A stretch of DNA of 64,000 nucleotides from Flavobacterium ginsenosidimutans (GCF_003254625.1 NZ_QJRJ01000076.1:1-64000); one strand, 5' to 3'. Shown: positions 45,203 to 54,275, numbered from the stretch's first letter. The notes: generated by a model not told the origin, from the letters alone. Made by a program: numbers and translations.

Positions 45203-46090
45203 ATGGGTCCACAGAAATTATTAAACCTAATTGGAAATACTCCTTTGATGGAAACAGTCAATTTGGTTAAAAATAAAAATGTAAAACTTTTGCTTAAACT
45301 TGAAGGAAATAATCCTGGAGGAAGTGTAAAAGACAGAGCAGCATACAATATGATTGCGGCGGCTTTAGAAAGAGGCGAAATCAAAAAAGGAGATAAACTA
45401 ATTGAAGCAACTAGCGGAAACACTGGAATTGCTTTGGCAATGATTGCACAATTATTTGGCATCGAAATCGAATTGGTTTTACCAGAAGATTCAACTAAAG
45501 AACGTACACAAACTATGCGTGCTTATGGCGCAACAGTTATTTTAACGCCTGCCAGCGAAGGAATTATCGGTTCTCGAGATTATGCAGACAAAAAAGTAGC
45601 ACAAGGTGGTTATTTAATGCTAAATCAGTTTGCAAATGATGACAACTGGAAAGCACACTACAAAACTACTGGACCAGAAATATGGAATGATACTGAAGGA
45701 ACTGTGACTCATTTCGTTTCGGCAATGGGAACAACTGGAACTATTATTGGAACTTCGACTTATTTGAAAGAAAAAAATCCAAATGTTCAAATCGTTGGCG
45801 CGCAGCCAAGCGACGGTTCTCAGATTCCTGGAATTCGTAAATGGCCACAAGAATACCTTCCTAAAATTTTTGATGCTTCTAAAGTTGATACCGTCGTAGA
45901 TGTTAGCGAAGAAGAAGCTCGCGAAATGACTAAAAGATTAGCTCTTGAAGAAGGTGTTTTTGCAGGAATGAGCAGCGGAGGATCTGTTGCCGTTGCCCTA
46001 AAAATTGCTGAAAAATTAGAATCTGGAGTAATTGTTGCCGTGATCTGTGACAGAGGCGATCGTTATTTGTCTTCGGATTTATTTGATTAA
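45203..46090 (+). CDS. cysM: cysteine synthase B (O-acetylserine sulfhydrylase)
   Basis: 295 aa PLP enzyme. Seen: LIGNTPLMET, PLP-lysine in GGSVKDRAA, EATSGNTGIALAM, GTTGTIIGTS, and the CysM-typical IPGIRKWPQEYLPKIFD followed by CDRGDRYLS. Forms cysteine from O-acetylserine supplied by the adjacent CysE; CysM-type enzymes may also accept thiosulfate. Followed by a word-repeat hairpin. Confidence 0.93.
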   Translation: MGPQKLLNLIGNTPLMETVNLVKNKNVKLLLKLEGNNPGGSVKDRAAYNMIAAALERGEIKKGDKLIEATSGNTGIALAMIAQLFGIEIELVLPEDSTKERTQTMRAYGATVILTPASEGIIGSRDYADKKVAQGGYLMLNQFANDDNWKAHYKTTGPEIWNDTEGTVTHFVSAMGTTGTIIGTSTYLKEKNPNVQIVGAQPSDGSQIPGIRKWPQEYLPKIFDASKVDTVVDVSEEEAREMTKRLALEEGVFAGMSSGGSVAVALKIAEKLESGVIVAVICDRGDRYLSSDLFD

Positions 46091-46203
46091 AAAGATACTA
46101 AGTTGCTAAGATTGTAAGATTAAAAAAACTGTATCTCAAAACCTTAGCAACTTTAAAGAAAAAAAACTTAGAATCTCAGCAACTTAGAACCTTAGAATCT
46201 TTA
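46091..46203 (+). repeat. CTAAG/CTTAG inverted word repeat after cysM
   Basis: The left part carries ACTAAGTTGCTAAGATTGTAAG-type words. The right part carries the complementary CTTAGAATCTCAGCAACTTAG-type words, with A-rich sequence between. It abuts the aldo/keto reductase start at 46209. Confidence 0.7.
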
Positions 46204-46208
46204 AAAAA

Positions 46209-47195
46209 ATGAACTACAGAAAACTAGGAAAAACAAACTTTAATATATCTGAAATTTCACTTGGGACTTGGCAAGTTGGTGGAAAATGGGGATCGGGTTT
46301 TGATGATAAAACAGCTGACGACCTTTTGAATACAGCTATTGATAACGGCGTAAACTTTATTGATACTGCTGATGTTTATGAAAACGGATTAAGCGAAACT
46401 GCTGTTGGAAGAGTAGTTCGTTCTCGTTCTGAACGAATTTTCGTTGCCACAAAATGCGGACGCCAGATTAATCCTCATGTCAATGAAGGATATTCTCCAA
46501 AAGTGCTTCAGAAATTTGTAGAAGACAGTTTAAAAAGAACTGGCTTAGAAACATTGGATTTAATTCAATTACACTGTCCGCCAACAGAAGTATATTATCG
46601 TCCTGAAATCTTTGAACTTTTTGACCGATTAAAAGAACAAGGAAAAATCCTAAATCTTGGCGTGAGTGTTGAAAAAGTAGAAGAAGCTTTAAAAGCTATT
46701 GAATATTCTAACGTAACAACGGTTCAAATTATCTTCAATTTGTTTCGTCAGCGTCCTTCTGAATTATTTTTCTCAGAAGCAAAAAAGAAAGACATTGGGA
46801 TCATCGCAAGAGTTCCTTTAGCAAGCGGACTCCTAACAGGTAAATTTGATTCAAAAACAACTTTTGAATCTCAGGATCACCGTAACTTCAATCGTAACGG
46901 AGAAGCATTCGATAAAGGCGAAACATTCTCTGGAATTGATTACGAATTAGGTTTAAAAGCCGTTGAAGCTCTAAAAGCAATTTTCCCAGAAACACAAAAC
47001 TTAGCTCCTATTGCTTTACAATGGATTTTAAGTTTTGATGAAATAAGCTGTATCATTCCTGGCGCATCAAAAGCTGATCATGTTTTATCAAATTTATCGG
47101 TTTATGATACTCCAAAGTTAACTTCGGAGCAGATTGTGGCAATGAACAAAATCTACAACGATCTTATCAAACCTGCTGTTCATCAGCTTTGGTAG
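46209..47195 (+). CDS. aldo/keto reductase
   Basis: 328 aa NADPH-dependent (beta/alpha)8 barrel. Seen: N-terminal ISLGTWQVGGKWG, catalytic Asp and Tyr in FIDTADVYENGLSE, Lys in FVATKCGR, the substrate-side His in LIQLHCPP, and the NADPH-binding IIPGASKADH near the C-terminus. Physiological substrate cannot be told. The start codon follows directly on the word-repeat element. Confidence 0.88.
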   Translation: MNYRKLGKTNFNISEISLGTWQVGGKWGSGFDDKTADDLLNTAIDNGVNFIDTADVYENGLSETAVGRVVRSRSERIFVATKCGRQINPHVNEGYSPKVLQKFVEDSLKRTGLETLDLIQLHCPPTEVYYRPEIFELFDRLKEQGKILNLGVSVEKVEEALKAIEYSNVTTVQIIFNLFRQRPSELFFSEAKKKDIGIIARVPLASGLLTGKFDSKTTFESQDHRNFNRNGEAFDKGETFSGIDYELGLKAVEALKAIFPETQNLAPIALQWILSFDEISCIIPGASKADHVLSNLSVYDTPKLTSEQIVAMNKIYNDLIKPAVHQLW

Positions 47196-47205
47196 ATTTT
47201 TAAAT

Positions 47206-47255
47206 AATCTTTTAAGATGTTGAGTTCCCTAATAATCTCAGCATCTTAAAAGATT
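47206..47255 (+). repeat. 19-bp inverted repeat after the aldo/keto reductase gene
   Basis: AATCTTTTAAGATG-TTGAG and CTCAG-CATCTTAAAAGATT pair over 19 bp with one wobble around a 12-base loop. Followed by AAATTTTG rather than a clean T run; it may terminate or stabilise the mRNA 3' end. Confidence 0.75.
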
Positions 47256-47348
47256 AAATTTTGCAAGAAATAATTTCTTACAACTTTCACGCAACCTTTT
47301 CTCTATTAGCACATCTAATAATAAAACAACTACCAAAATTCACTAACC

Positions 47349-47747
47349 ATGAAAAAATTAAGTTTTATATTATTTGTTCTTTCGATATTATTGCCTTCTT
47401 GCAGCAATGACGAAAGCACACGAGAAGAAGAATCTGCAAGACTTGAAAAAATGTATAAAGAAATTGTGGAATATTCGCAAGTCAATTCAAAACCTTGTAC
47501 TAATCCAGAGGATTGGGCATTTATGAAATTCGGAGCTTCTAACTGTTCTGGATATATTTTATATAATAAACAGATCGATGTTGCTGTTTTTCAAAAAAAA
47601 ATTGACCAATACATTGCAGCTAAAGGAAAATTTGATGTGAAATGGGAAGTTTTTTATGATTGCATGGAATTGCCTGTTCCAACTCCATCTGATATAAAAT
47701 GCATCGATGGAAAACCAGCTATAAGTTATAGTACAGCTTCAAATTAG
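47349..47747 (+). CDS. hypothetical lipoprotein
   Basis: 132 aa. Signal peptide with lipobox LLPSC (C18), then SNDE, suggesting an outer-membrane lipoprotein. The mature part has four further cysteines (NSKPC, SNC, FYDC and IKC), likely two disulfides. I do not recognise a family, though the layout recalls short Bacteroidota lipoproteins with conserved Trp-Phe and Gly-Ala-Ser-Asn motifs (WAFMKFGASNC). Confidence 0.65.
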   Translation: MKKLSFILFVLSILLPSCSNDESTREEESARLEKMYKEIVEYSQVNSKPCTNPEDWAFMKFGASNCSGYILYNKQIDVAVFQKKIDQYIAAKGKFDVKWEVFYDCMELPVPTPSDIKCIDGKPAISYSTASN

Positions 47748-47755
47748 TAAAAAAG

Positions 47756-47790
47756 AAGGTTACTAATGTAATTTTAGTAACCTTAAAATT
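47756..47790. terminator. hairpin between convergent lipoprotein and histidine kinase genes
   Basis: AAGGTTACTA pairs perfectly with TAGTAACCTT around a short AT loop, followed by AAAATTTT. Probably terminates in both directions, though the T run is short. Confidence 0.65.
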
Positions 47791-48840
47791 TTAAATGTCA
47801 AATTCAATTCTAAATTCAGCGCCTCTATTTTTTCCGTCGCTTGAAGCAGTTAATCGGCCTTTGTTTCTTTCTATGATTTTTTTACACAAATACAGTCCAA
47901 TTCCGGTAGAACCTTCGTTTGCAGTTCCTAATCGGCTCATTTTGGTGAATTTTTTAAACAATTCTTCGATTTGATTTTTATTAAAACCAATTCCGTTATC
48001 TTTTACTGTTAAAATCAATTTTGAATCTTCAGAAAAGATTCTGACTTTGATTTCGCTGTCAAAATAAGAAAACTTAACTGCGTTGCTGATTAAATTTACC
48101 AAGACCTGAATCAAAAGTCCTTCGTCAATTTTCAGTTTAGCTTCAACACATTCTAAAACTAAATTCAGCCTTATGTTTTTATCAAATAATCGTTGTTCAA
48201 CCTGTTCATTAATAAACGGAAGAATATTAGGAAATAAAACCGTTTTTGTCTCTTGGTTTACTTTTACAATTTCGTCTTGTTCTTTTAAAAGCTTAATGAA
48301 ATTTTCGATATATCTAAACTGAAGATCAGTCGATTCGCAGATTAGTTCAGCTAAATTTGTAACCGAATCCGAAGGTTCTTCGCTAATAATCAATCTGGCT
48401 AAACCTTGCGGATTTCCAGCAAAATTCTTTAAATCATGCGAAAGCATATAGATTAAATCCTGTTTTTCATTAATAAAACTTTCTGCCTCATAAATAGATT
48501 CCTGAATATTGCACAAAAGCAAACCAGCTTCATCTGTATATTCGGTTGGTAAAACAGAAAGTTTTCTAGAGCTTCTGTAATCGTCTAATGCTCTTGAAGC
48601 CATCACAATTGGTTTTATCAATCTATTTAAAACCAAAAGTGTTATTGCCGTTGCTAGCAAAGTCATAATTAATGACAGAATAAGAATTGAAGTTGACGAA
48701 ATACTGTGTTCAAAAAACAACACAAAAAACAAAATTCCAATTAATGGAATATGAATGCCAATAAAAGCAACAAATAAAAATTTGAAGGCATAACTTTTTT
48801 TAAGAAAGCTGATTTGTGAGAGTTTGTGATACAACTTCAT
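47791..48840 (-). CDS. sensor histidine kinase
   Basis: 349 aa. Two membrane helices (about 19-43 and 50-72) with almost no periplasmic loop, a HAMP-like linker (73-125), H-box MLSHDLKNFAGNP near residue 135, N-box LVNLISNAVKFS, G1 VKDNGIGF and G2 GSTGIGLYL. The tiny external region suggests it senses within the membrane or cytosol. No response regulator is adjacent, so it is an orphan. A TAAATTTG box lies at 48897-48904. Confidence 0.88.
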   Translation of the reverse strand: MKLYHKLSQISFLKKSYAFKFLFVAFIGIHIPLIGILFFVLFFEHSISSTSILILSLIMTLLATAITLLVLNRLIKPIVMASRALDDYRSSRKLSVLPTEYTDEAGLLLCNIQESIYEAESFINEKQDLIYMLSHDLKNFAGNPQGLARLIISEEPSDSVTNLAELICESTDLQFRYIENFIKLLKEQDEIVKVNQETKTVLFPNILPFINEQVEQRLFDKNIRLNLVLECVEAKLKIDEGLLIQVLVNLISNAVKFSYFDSEIKVRIFSEDSKLILTVKDNGIGFNKNQIEELFKKFTKMSRLGTANEGSTGIGLYLCKKIIERNKGRLTASSDGKNRGAEFRIEFDI

Positions 48841-48964
48841 AAAAACGACGATAAGTATAGGTTAAAACTGCAATTTTATTGGGGTCATTACAAAAACAAA
48901 TTTAAGTTTTATACTCAATTAAACTAATATTTTGACGAATTTCTAAAAATTTTCTAAAATTAAA

Positions 48965-48994
48965 TTTGTAAAAGTTTTCAAAGGCTTATTTTTG
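48965..48994 (+). promoter_or_regulatory. promoter of rlmD (TTTG-N18-TATTTTTG), near-leaderless
   Basis: -33 TTTG at 48965-48968, 18-base spacer, -7 TATTTTTG at 48987-48994. The ATG begins only four bases after the box (48999), so the predicted transcript would have little or no leader. Confidence 0.62.
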
Positions 48995-48998
48995 CGCT

Positions 48999-50411
48999 AT
49001 GGGAAGAAAAAATACAGACAAAGTTGTCTTTCATCAAATTCAAGTTCTTGATGCCGGTGCAAAAGGAGTTTCAGTAGCCAAAGCACCTGACGGAAAAGTT
49101 ATCTTTATTCCGAATGTGGTACCTGGAGATGTTGTGGACGTACAAACATTAAAAAAAAGAAAGGCATACTACGAAGGTAAAGCCGTAAAATTTCACGAAT
49201 TATCAGAGTATAGAGTAGATCCAATCTGCGAACATTTTGGAGTATGCGGTGGTTGCAAATGGCAGAATATGAAATACGGCCAACAGCTTGCATTTAAACA
49301 AAATGAAGTTAAAAATCACTTACAAAGAATAGGAAAAATTGAACTTCCAGAATTTGAAGATATTTTAGGTTCTGAAAAACAGTTTTTCTATAGAAATAAA
49401 ATGGAATTTTCTTTTTCTAACAGCCGATGGTTAACAGAAAAAGAAATTGGAAGCACTGAAGATTTAGGAAACAGAAATGCTTTAGGATTTCATATTCCAA
49501 AAATGTGGGACAAAATCCTTGACATCAATAAATGTCATTTACAAGAAGATCCTTCAAATGCGATTCGTAACGAAATTAGAGCATTTGCAAACGAACATAA
49601 TTTAGCATTTTTTAATCCGAGAGAACATTCTGGATTATTGAGAACTGTAATGATTCGTACTGTTTCTACAGGCGAGATTATGGTTTTAATTCAGTTTTTT
49701 GAAGAAGACAAGGAAAACAGAGAATTAATCCTTGACCATCTTTACGAGAAATTCCCTGAAATTACTTCACTTCAATATGTTGTAAACGGAAAACCAAATG
49801 ATACTATTTACGATCAGGATGTTATTCTTTATAAAGGAAGAAATTACATTTTGGAAGAAATGGAAGGTTTGAAATTCAGCATTAATGCTAAATCTTTCTA
49901 CCAAACCAATTCTGATCAAGCTTACGAATTGTATAAAATAACAAGAGAATTTGCTGATCTTACAGGAAATGAAACAGTTTACGATTTATACACAGGTACA
50001 GGTACGATTGCCCAATTCGTTTCTAAAAAAGCTAAAAAAGTAATTGGAGTAGAAAGTGTTCCTGAAGCCATTATTGATGCTAAAGCCAATGCAGAACGCA
50101 ATAATATTACGAATTGCGAGTTTTTTGTTGGAGATATGAAAGTAGTCTTTAATGAAGCATTCATTGCGCAACACGGCAAACCAGATGTTATTATTACAGA
50201 TCCACCTCGTGACGGAATGCATAAAGATGTAGTCGAACAAATCTTGAAAATTGCTCCAAAAAGAGTAGTTTATGTAAGCTGTAATTCTGCAACTCAGGCA
50301 CGTGATTTGGCCTTAATGGATGAAAAATACAAAGTTACCCGTGTGCGACCTGTAGATATGTTTCCGCAGACACACCACGTTGAAAATGTTGTACTTTTAG
50401 AACTTCGATAA
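48999..50411 (+). CDS. rlmD: 23S rRNA (uracil-C5)-methyltransferase, RlmD family
   Basis: 470 aa SAM-dependent enzyme of the RumA/TrmA family. Seen: N-terminal TRAM domain (about 10-65), iron-sulfur cysteines CEHFGVCGGCKW near 77-88, SAM motif VYDLYTGTGTIAQF, TDPPRDGMH near 398, and the catalytic Cys in VYVSCNSATQARDL near 425. Which uracil (747 or 1939 in E. coli numbering) cannot be decided by motif. First gene of a tight trio with DUF6452 and DUF6048. Confidence 0.9.
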   Translation: MGRKNTDKVVFHQIQVLDAGAKGVSVAKAPDGKVIFIPNVVPGDVVDVQTLKKRKAYYEGKAVKFHELSEYRVDPICEHFGVCGGCKWQNMKYGQQLAFKQNEVKNHLQRIGKIELPEFEDILGSEKQFFYRNKMEFSFSNSRWLTEKEIGSTEDLGNRNALGFHIPKMWDKILDINKCHLQEDPSNAIRNEIRAFANEHNLAFFNPREHSGLLRTVMIRTVSTGEIMVLIQFFEEDKENRELILDHLYEKFPEITSLQYVVNGKPNDTIYDQDVILYKGRNYILEEMEGLKFSINAKSFYQTNSDQAYELYKITREFADLTGNETVYDLYTGTGTIAQFVSKKAKKVIGVESVPEAIIDAKANAERNNITNCEFFVGDMKVVFNEAFIAQHGKPDVIITDPPRDGMHKDVVEQILKIAPKRVVYVSCNSATQARDLALMDEKYKVTRVRPVDMFPQTHHVENVVLLELR

Positions 50412-50419
50412 ACATATAC

Positions 50420-50959
50420 ATGAAAAAAATAATTTCTATTTTATTGCTCTTCACCTTCGGCTTATCAAGCTGTGAGAAAGATGATATCTGCGATGCAAAT
50501 ACACCAACTACACCAAGGTTGATAATAACATTTTATGATATTTCAAGTCCAACGAAAACTAAAAATGTAAAAAACTTAAAAGTTATTGGTGATGAAATGG
50601 AAGAGGGAATTGTTTTTAACGAAAGTCTTGCAGTAGACGATTCTTTAAGATATGTAACCAGCGGAAGTACAGTATCAATTCCGTTAAAAGTAAACGACAG
50701 TACGTCAACTTTCAAGTTCATTTACGATGCTTTTAATACAAATCCTGCTGCCATCAACACTGATGTGTTGAAATTTAATTATACAACACAAAATGTATAT
50801 GTTTCCAGAGCATGTGGATTTAAAACTGTATTTCAGTTAAGAAACGTTCTTCCTATTGTTCAAACTGATCCAGATGGTAGTGTCTGGATGACCGAAGTTG
50901 ATTTAGAAAACCCTAACATTGAATCTGAAGATGAGACACACATTAAAGTTTATTTTTAG
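50420..50959 (+). CDS. DUF6452 family lipoprotein
   Basis: 179 aa. Lipobox LSSC (C18) then EKDDICD; a mature beta-rich domain with TTPRLIITFYD, typical of DUF6452. Eight bases after rlmD and overlapping the next gene by 29 bases. Function unknown. This rlmD-DUF6452-DUF6048 order is, to my knowledge, common in Bacteroidota. Confidence 0.78.
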   Translation: MKKIISILLLFTFGLSSCEKDDICDANTPTTPRLIITFYDISSPTKTKNVKNLKVIGDEMEEGIVFNESLAVDDSLRYVTSGSTVSIPLKVNDSTSTFKFIYDAFNTNPAAINTDVLKFNYTTQNVYVSRACGFKTVFQLRNVLPIVQTDPDGSVWMTEVDLENPNIESEDETHIKVYF

Positions 50960-51773
50960 TCTTTCATTATTGTTTTCAATGTTTTTAGGTTATGCTCAGG
51001 ATGTTCCTGAGGTTTCTAAAAATAAGGACACAACAGTAACTAAGAAGCCAAAAACAGAAACTGTAAAATCAGAAACTGCAAAACCAGCAATTCAGGAAAC
51101 TCAAAAAGACAGCGTTGTAAAAACAGATCGCTACGGTCTTCGTGTTGGAGTCGATTTGTACAAACTTACCCGTGGCCTTTATGATAAAGATTATAAAGGG
51201 GTAGAATTTGTTGGTGATTGGAGACTAACAAAAACATATTATTTAGCCGCAGAATTAGGTTATGAAGACAAAACCACAGAAGATGACCGATTAACTTCTT
51301 CGGCTTCTGGAAGCTATGTAAAAGCTGGTTTCGATTATAATTTCTACCAAAACTGGCTGGATATGGAAAACCTTATTACGATAGGAATGCGTGGTGGTTT
51401 TAGTACTTTTAATCAAGAATTGCATAGTTATAAAATTTATAATCCAAATCCATATTGGGGAGAATTACCTGCAATAACAACTAATCAAAAATACAGCGGT
51501 CTTACTGCCGGCTGGCTTGAAGTTGGTTTAGGTTTAAAAGCTCAAGTTGTGAAAAATGTTTTTGTTGGCTTTGGTGTCCAGCTTAAACTTTTGGTTATGA
51601 ATAATGAGCCAAATAATTTTGAAAATCTTTATATTCCAGGTTTCAACAGAACTTATGATGGAAGTTTCGGAGTCGGATTTAATTATACCGTTTCTTACTT
51701 TATTCCGATTTATAAGAAAAAAACAATGGCATCTGAAACAGCAAAAAAAGAAGAACCTAAGAAGAAAAAATAG
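50931..51773 (+). CDS. DUF6048 family outer-membrane beta-barrel-like protein
   Basis: 280 aa. Signal peptide (about 1-23, ending LGYAQ), a Lys/Thr/Glu-rich linker (25-70), then eight or more alternating amphipathic strands (YGLRVGVDLYKL ... FGVGFNYTVSYFIPIY), consistent with a small barrel of the DUF6048 family. Lys/Glu-rich C-terminus. Start chosen at the ATG at 50931, inside the DUF6452 gene; translational coupling is likely. Confidence 0.75.
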   Translation: MRHTLKFIFSLSLLFSMFLGYAQDVPEVSKNKDTTVTKKPKTETVKSETAKPAIQETQKDSVVKTDRYGLRVGVDLYKLTRGLYDKDYKGVEFVGDWRLTKTYYLAAELGYEDKTTEDDRLTSSASGSYVKAGFDYNFYQNWLDMENLITIGMRGGFSTFNQELHSYKIYNPNPYWGELPAITTNQKYSGLTAGWLEVGLGLKAQVVKNVFVGFGVQLKLLVMNNEPNNFENLYIPGFNRTYDGSFGVGFNYTVSYFIPIYKKKTMASETAKKEEPKKKK

Positions 51774-51779
51774 TTTTTT

Positions 51780-51911
51780 TTAAGTTTCTAAGATGCTAAG
51801 ATTCTAAGATACTAAGTTAAAAAAGAGGCAAATTCAAGTTTTGAATTTGCCTCTTTTTTTGATGGTAAGATACTTAGCAACTTAGAATCTCAGCTCCTTA
51901 GTATCTTTTAT
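51780..51911. repeat. nested cruciform: CTAAG word arms around a perfect terminator hairpin
   Basis: Left arm 51781-51817 (CTAAG words), terminator stem in the middle, right arm 51866-51908 (CTTAG words). The right arm runs into the stop codon of the convergent racemase gene. Confidence 0.8.
51820..51860. terminator. bidirectional terminator, about 18-bp perfect stem
   Basis: AAAAAGAGGCAAATTCAA pairs with TTGAATTTGCCTCTTTTT around a tiny loop, with A and T runs on either side, between convergent DUF6048 and racemase genes. Confidence 0.93.
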
Positions 51912-52600
51912 GCTAACTGAAAATTAATCGCTGCTTGTGTATGTATTAAAGTCGTATCAAAAATAGGAACATTGAGGTCGCCTTCTTTTATTACTAATGG
52001 AATTTCAGTACATCCTAAAATAATTCCTTCTGCTCCATTTTTAATTAATTCGTTGGCAATTTCCAAATAGCGTTTTTTAGTTTCTTCAGCGGCTTTTCCT
52101 CTTCCTAATTCTTCAAAAATAGTGTAATGAATAAAGTCTTTATCTTCTTCTGAAATTGGAATAATGGTTTCAATTCCTTTTTCTGCCAGTTTATCTTTGA
52201 AGAAATCTAATTCCATTGTGAATTTCGTTCCTAACAAGCCCACTTTTTTGATTTCTTTTTTCTGAATTTCAATAGCTGTTTCTTCAGCAATATGAATAAG
52301 AGGAAGTCCGATAGCTTTTTGCAGTTTATCAGCAATTAAATGCATTGTATTTGCGCATAAAAGAATGGCTTCTGCCCCACCCGATTTTAAAACTTCTGCT
52401 GCTTTAAAAAGCATATTAAAAGTAGAATCCCAATCGTTGGCATCGTTATTCTTTTTGATATCGGCATAATTAAAAGAATAAATCAGACATTCAGAGAAAT
52501 TTAATCCGCCGAGTTTTTCATTAATCCCTTTATTAATTAAAGTATAATAATCTGATGTAGAAACCCAGCTGATTCCGCCAATAAGTCCAATTTTCCTCAT
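51908..52600 (-). CDS. aspartate/glutamate racemase family protein
   Basis: 230 aa cofactor-independent amino-acid racemase. Seen: MRKIGLIGGISWVSTSDYY start, the two catalytic cysteine motifs LLCANTMH (near 82) and ILGCTEIPL (near 195), and KKVGLLGTKFTM between the lobes. The CANTMH/GCTEIPL pair is typical of the YgeA/aspartate racemase group. Fifteen bases downstream of a small membrane-protein gene on the same strand. Confidence 0.87.
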   Translation of the reverse strand: MRKIGLIGGISWVSTSDYYTLINKGINEKLGGLNFSECLIYSFNYADIKKNNDANDWDSTFNMLFKAAEVLKSGGAEAILLCANTMHLIADKLQKAIGLPLIHIAEETAIEIQKKEIKKVGLLGTKFTMELDFFKDKLAEKGIETIIPISEEDKDFIHYTIFEELGRGKAAEETKKRYLEIANELIKNGAEGIILGCTEIPLVIKEGDLNVPIFDTTLIHTQAAINFQLA

Positions 52601-52614
52601 ATTACATTATTTGA

Positions 52615-52851
52615 TTATGAAATTTCTTTAATTCCTTTTATAAAAAGCCATTTCATAAAAAGCTTTTCACCATCTTTCGTTCTTACCGCTTGAAATTTAG
52701 GGCCAATAATAGTACCAATTACAAATGCCGTCATCGGAATCCATATTCCTGTTAGTCCTGTGTAAGCAGCAATCAAATATCGAAATACAAGAAATAAAAT
52801 CGCAAAAGCTGCCAATTGGTATAAAAAAGCGCGTAGTTGTAGTTTTGACAT
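52615..52851 (-). CDS. small membrane protein, unknown
   Basis: 78 aa with two hydrophobic segments (about 12-30 and 34-50, IWIPMTAFVIGTIIGPKF) and a charged C-terminus (KDGEKLFMKWLFIKGIKEIS). No family recognised. Lies 14 bases upstream of the racemase gene and is probably cotranscribed with it. Confidence 0.6.
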   Translation of the reverse strand: MSKLQLRAFLYQLAAFAILFLVFRYLIAAYTGLTGIWIPMTAFVIGTIIGPKFQAVRTKDGEKLFMKWLFIKGIKEIS

Positions 52852-52859
52852 TTTTTTTA

Positions 52860-53015
52860 GAGTTGCTAAGGTTCTGAGATGCTAAGATGCTAAGTTTTTC
52901 TCCTTGCAACTTATATTCTAAGAAACTTAATATTTATTTTAAATTATTCTTTTTATATTTTACTAAAACTCTAAAGATCTTAGAATCTTAGAGACTTAGT
53001 ATCTTAGAAACTTAG
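52860..53015. repeat. split CTAAG/CTTAG inverted word repeat
   Basis: Left arm about 52861-52897 (GCTAAGGTTCTGAGATGCTAAG-type words) and right arm about 52975-53015 (CTTAGAATCTTAGAGACTTAG-type words), separated by about 80 AT-rich bases. The right arm overlaps the stop of the rRNA methyltransferase gene at 53012. Confidence 0.72.
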
Positions 53016-54169
53016 ACTTGAAATTTCGTTCTCTTACTTCCTTCGTACATTTCGTATTTTACCAAACGTGCTTCAAGACTTCCGTTGAAAAGTTTGATTT
53101 TTCTTGAAGGTTTTAATCCTACGAATTTTAACGCTTCTAGATTTGCTGTAATAAACCAAGCATTTGTTCCTGGATAGCTTTTCTTTAAAGTGTCACCAAT
53201 ACTAGCATAGAATTTTTCCATGTGAATATCCAAACGCTCATCATACGGCGGATTGAAAACAATATGAAGCTTACCTTCTGTTTCTTTTTCTGTATCAAAA
53301 AAGTTCTCTTCAGAAATGGATACATAATCCTCTAAATTGGCATTTCTGATATTATCTTTGGCTTTACTAACCGCACTTGGCGCTTTATCATAACCTTTAA
53401 TAGTATAATGAAACTCTCTTGTCTTTTTCATTAAACTATCTACAATCATATCAAATAAATCATTATCCCAATCTTTCCATTTTTCGAAAGCAAATTCTCT
53501 TCTGTTGATATTTGCTGGAATATTGCAGGCAATCATCGCTGCTTCTGCCAAGAAAGTTCCAGAACCGCACATTGGATCTAGAAAATGGCTTTGTCCATCC
53601 CAACCAGATAATAAAAGGATTCCAGCTGCCAAAACCTCATTAATTGGAGCAATATTAGTAGCCGTTCTATAACCACGCTGATGAAGCGAAGCTCCAGAAG
53701 TATCTAAAGATACTGAAACCTGATCTCTGTCAATATGAATATTAATTCGTAAATCTGGATGCTGTTTATCAATACTTGGACGCTGTCCCGTTCTTTCTCT
53801 AAACTGATCTACAATCGCATCTTTACATTTCTGAGAAACAAATTCAGAATGATTGAAATAAGTCGAATGTACAGTGGTATCGATCACAAAAGTCTGATTC
53901 GCATTTAAATATTTAGACCAATTTAACCCCGAGATTCCCTTGTACAAAGCCTGCTCATTATTAGCTCTAAAAGAATAAATCGGTTTCAAGACTTTAAGCG
54001 CAGTACGCAAAGACAAATTGGCTTTATACATAAAACCTTTGTCGCCTTTAAAACTCACCATTCTCACCCCCGTTTCAACATCTTGAGCGCCAAGTGTGCG
54101 TAATTCTTTTTCTAATATTTCTTCAAAGCCAAAAAAACATTTGGCAATCATTTTAAAATTTTCTTCCAT
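53012..54169 (-). CDS. THUMP-domain class I RNA methyltransferase (RlmL N-domain-like)
   Basis: 385 aa. N-terminal ferredoxin-like and THUMP region (about 1-155), then a Rossmann methyltransferase with FLDPMCGSGTFLAEA near 190-204 and the catalytic VFNPPYDERL near 305. Equivalent to the N-terminal m2G2445-forming half of E. coli RlmL, without the C-terminal RlmK half. Divergent from the methyltransferase gene at 54307. Confidence 0.87.
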   Translation of the reverse strand: MEENFKMIAKCFFGFEEILEKELRTLGAQDVETGVRMVSFKGDKGFMYKANLSLRTALKVLKPIYSFRANNEQALYKGISGLNWSKYLNANQTFVIDTTVHSTYFNHSEFVSQKCKDAIVDQFRERTGQRPSIDKQHPDLRINIHIDRDQVSVSLDTSGASLHQRGYRTATNIAPINEVLAAGILLLSGWDGQSHFLDPMCGSGTFLAEAAMIACNIPANINRREFAFEKWKDWDNDLFDMIVDSLMKKTREFHYTIKGYDKAPSAVSKAKDNIRNANLEDYVSISEENFFDTEKETEGKLHIVFNPPYDERLDIHMEKFYASIGDTLKKSYPGTNAWFITANLEALKFVGLKPSRKIKLFNGSLEARLVKYEMYEGSKRTKFQV

Positions 54170-54256
54170 TTCTTTTTCAATTAAAAAAAGCTACTCGCCA
54201 TAACATTTTATTATATTAGTATAAACAGGTATAGTAGCGAAATAGTTATTTTTCGG

Positions 54257-54275
54257 CAAAAATACACTAAATTTG
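54257..54275. promoter_or_regulatory. divergent -7 boxes between two methyltransferase genes
   Basis: Minus-strand TATTTTTG (54257-54264) for the RlmL-like gene and plus-strand TAAATTTG (54268-54275) for the gene at 54307. The boxes are three bases apart, so polymerases at the two promoters should exclude each other. Confidence 0.5.
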
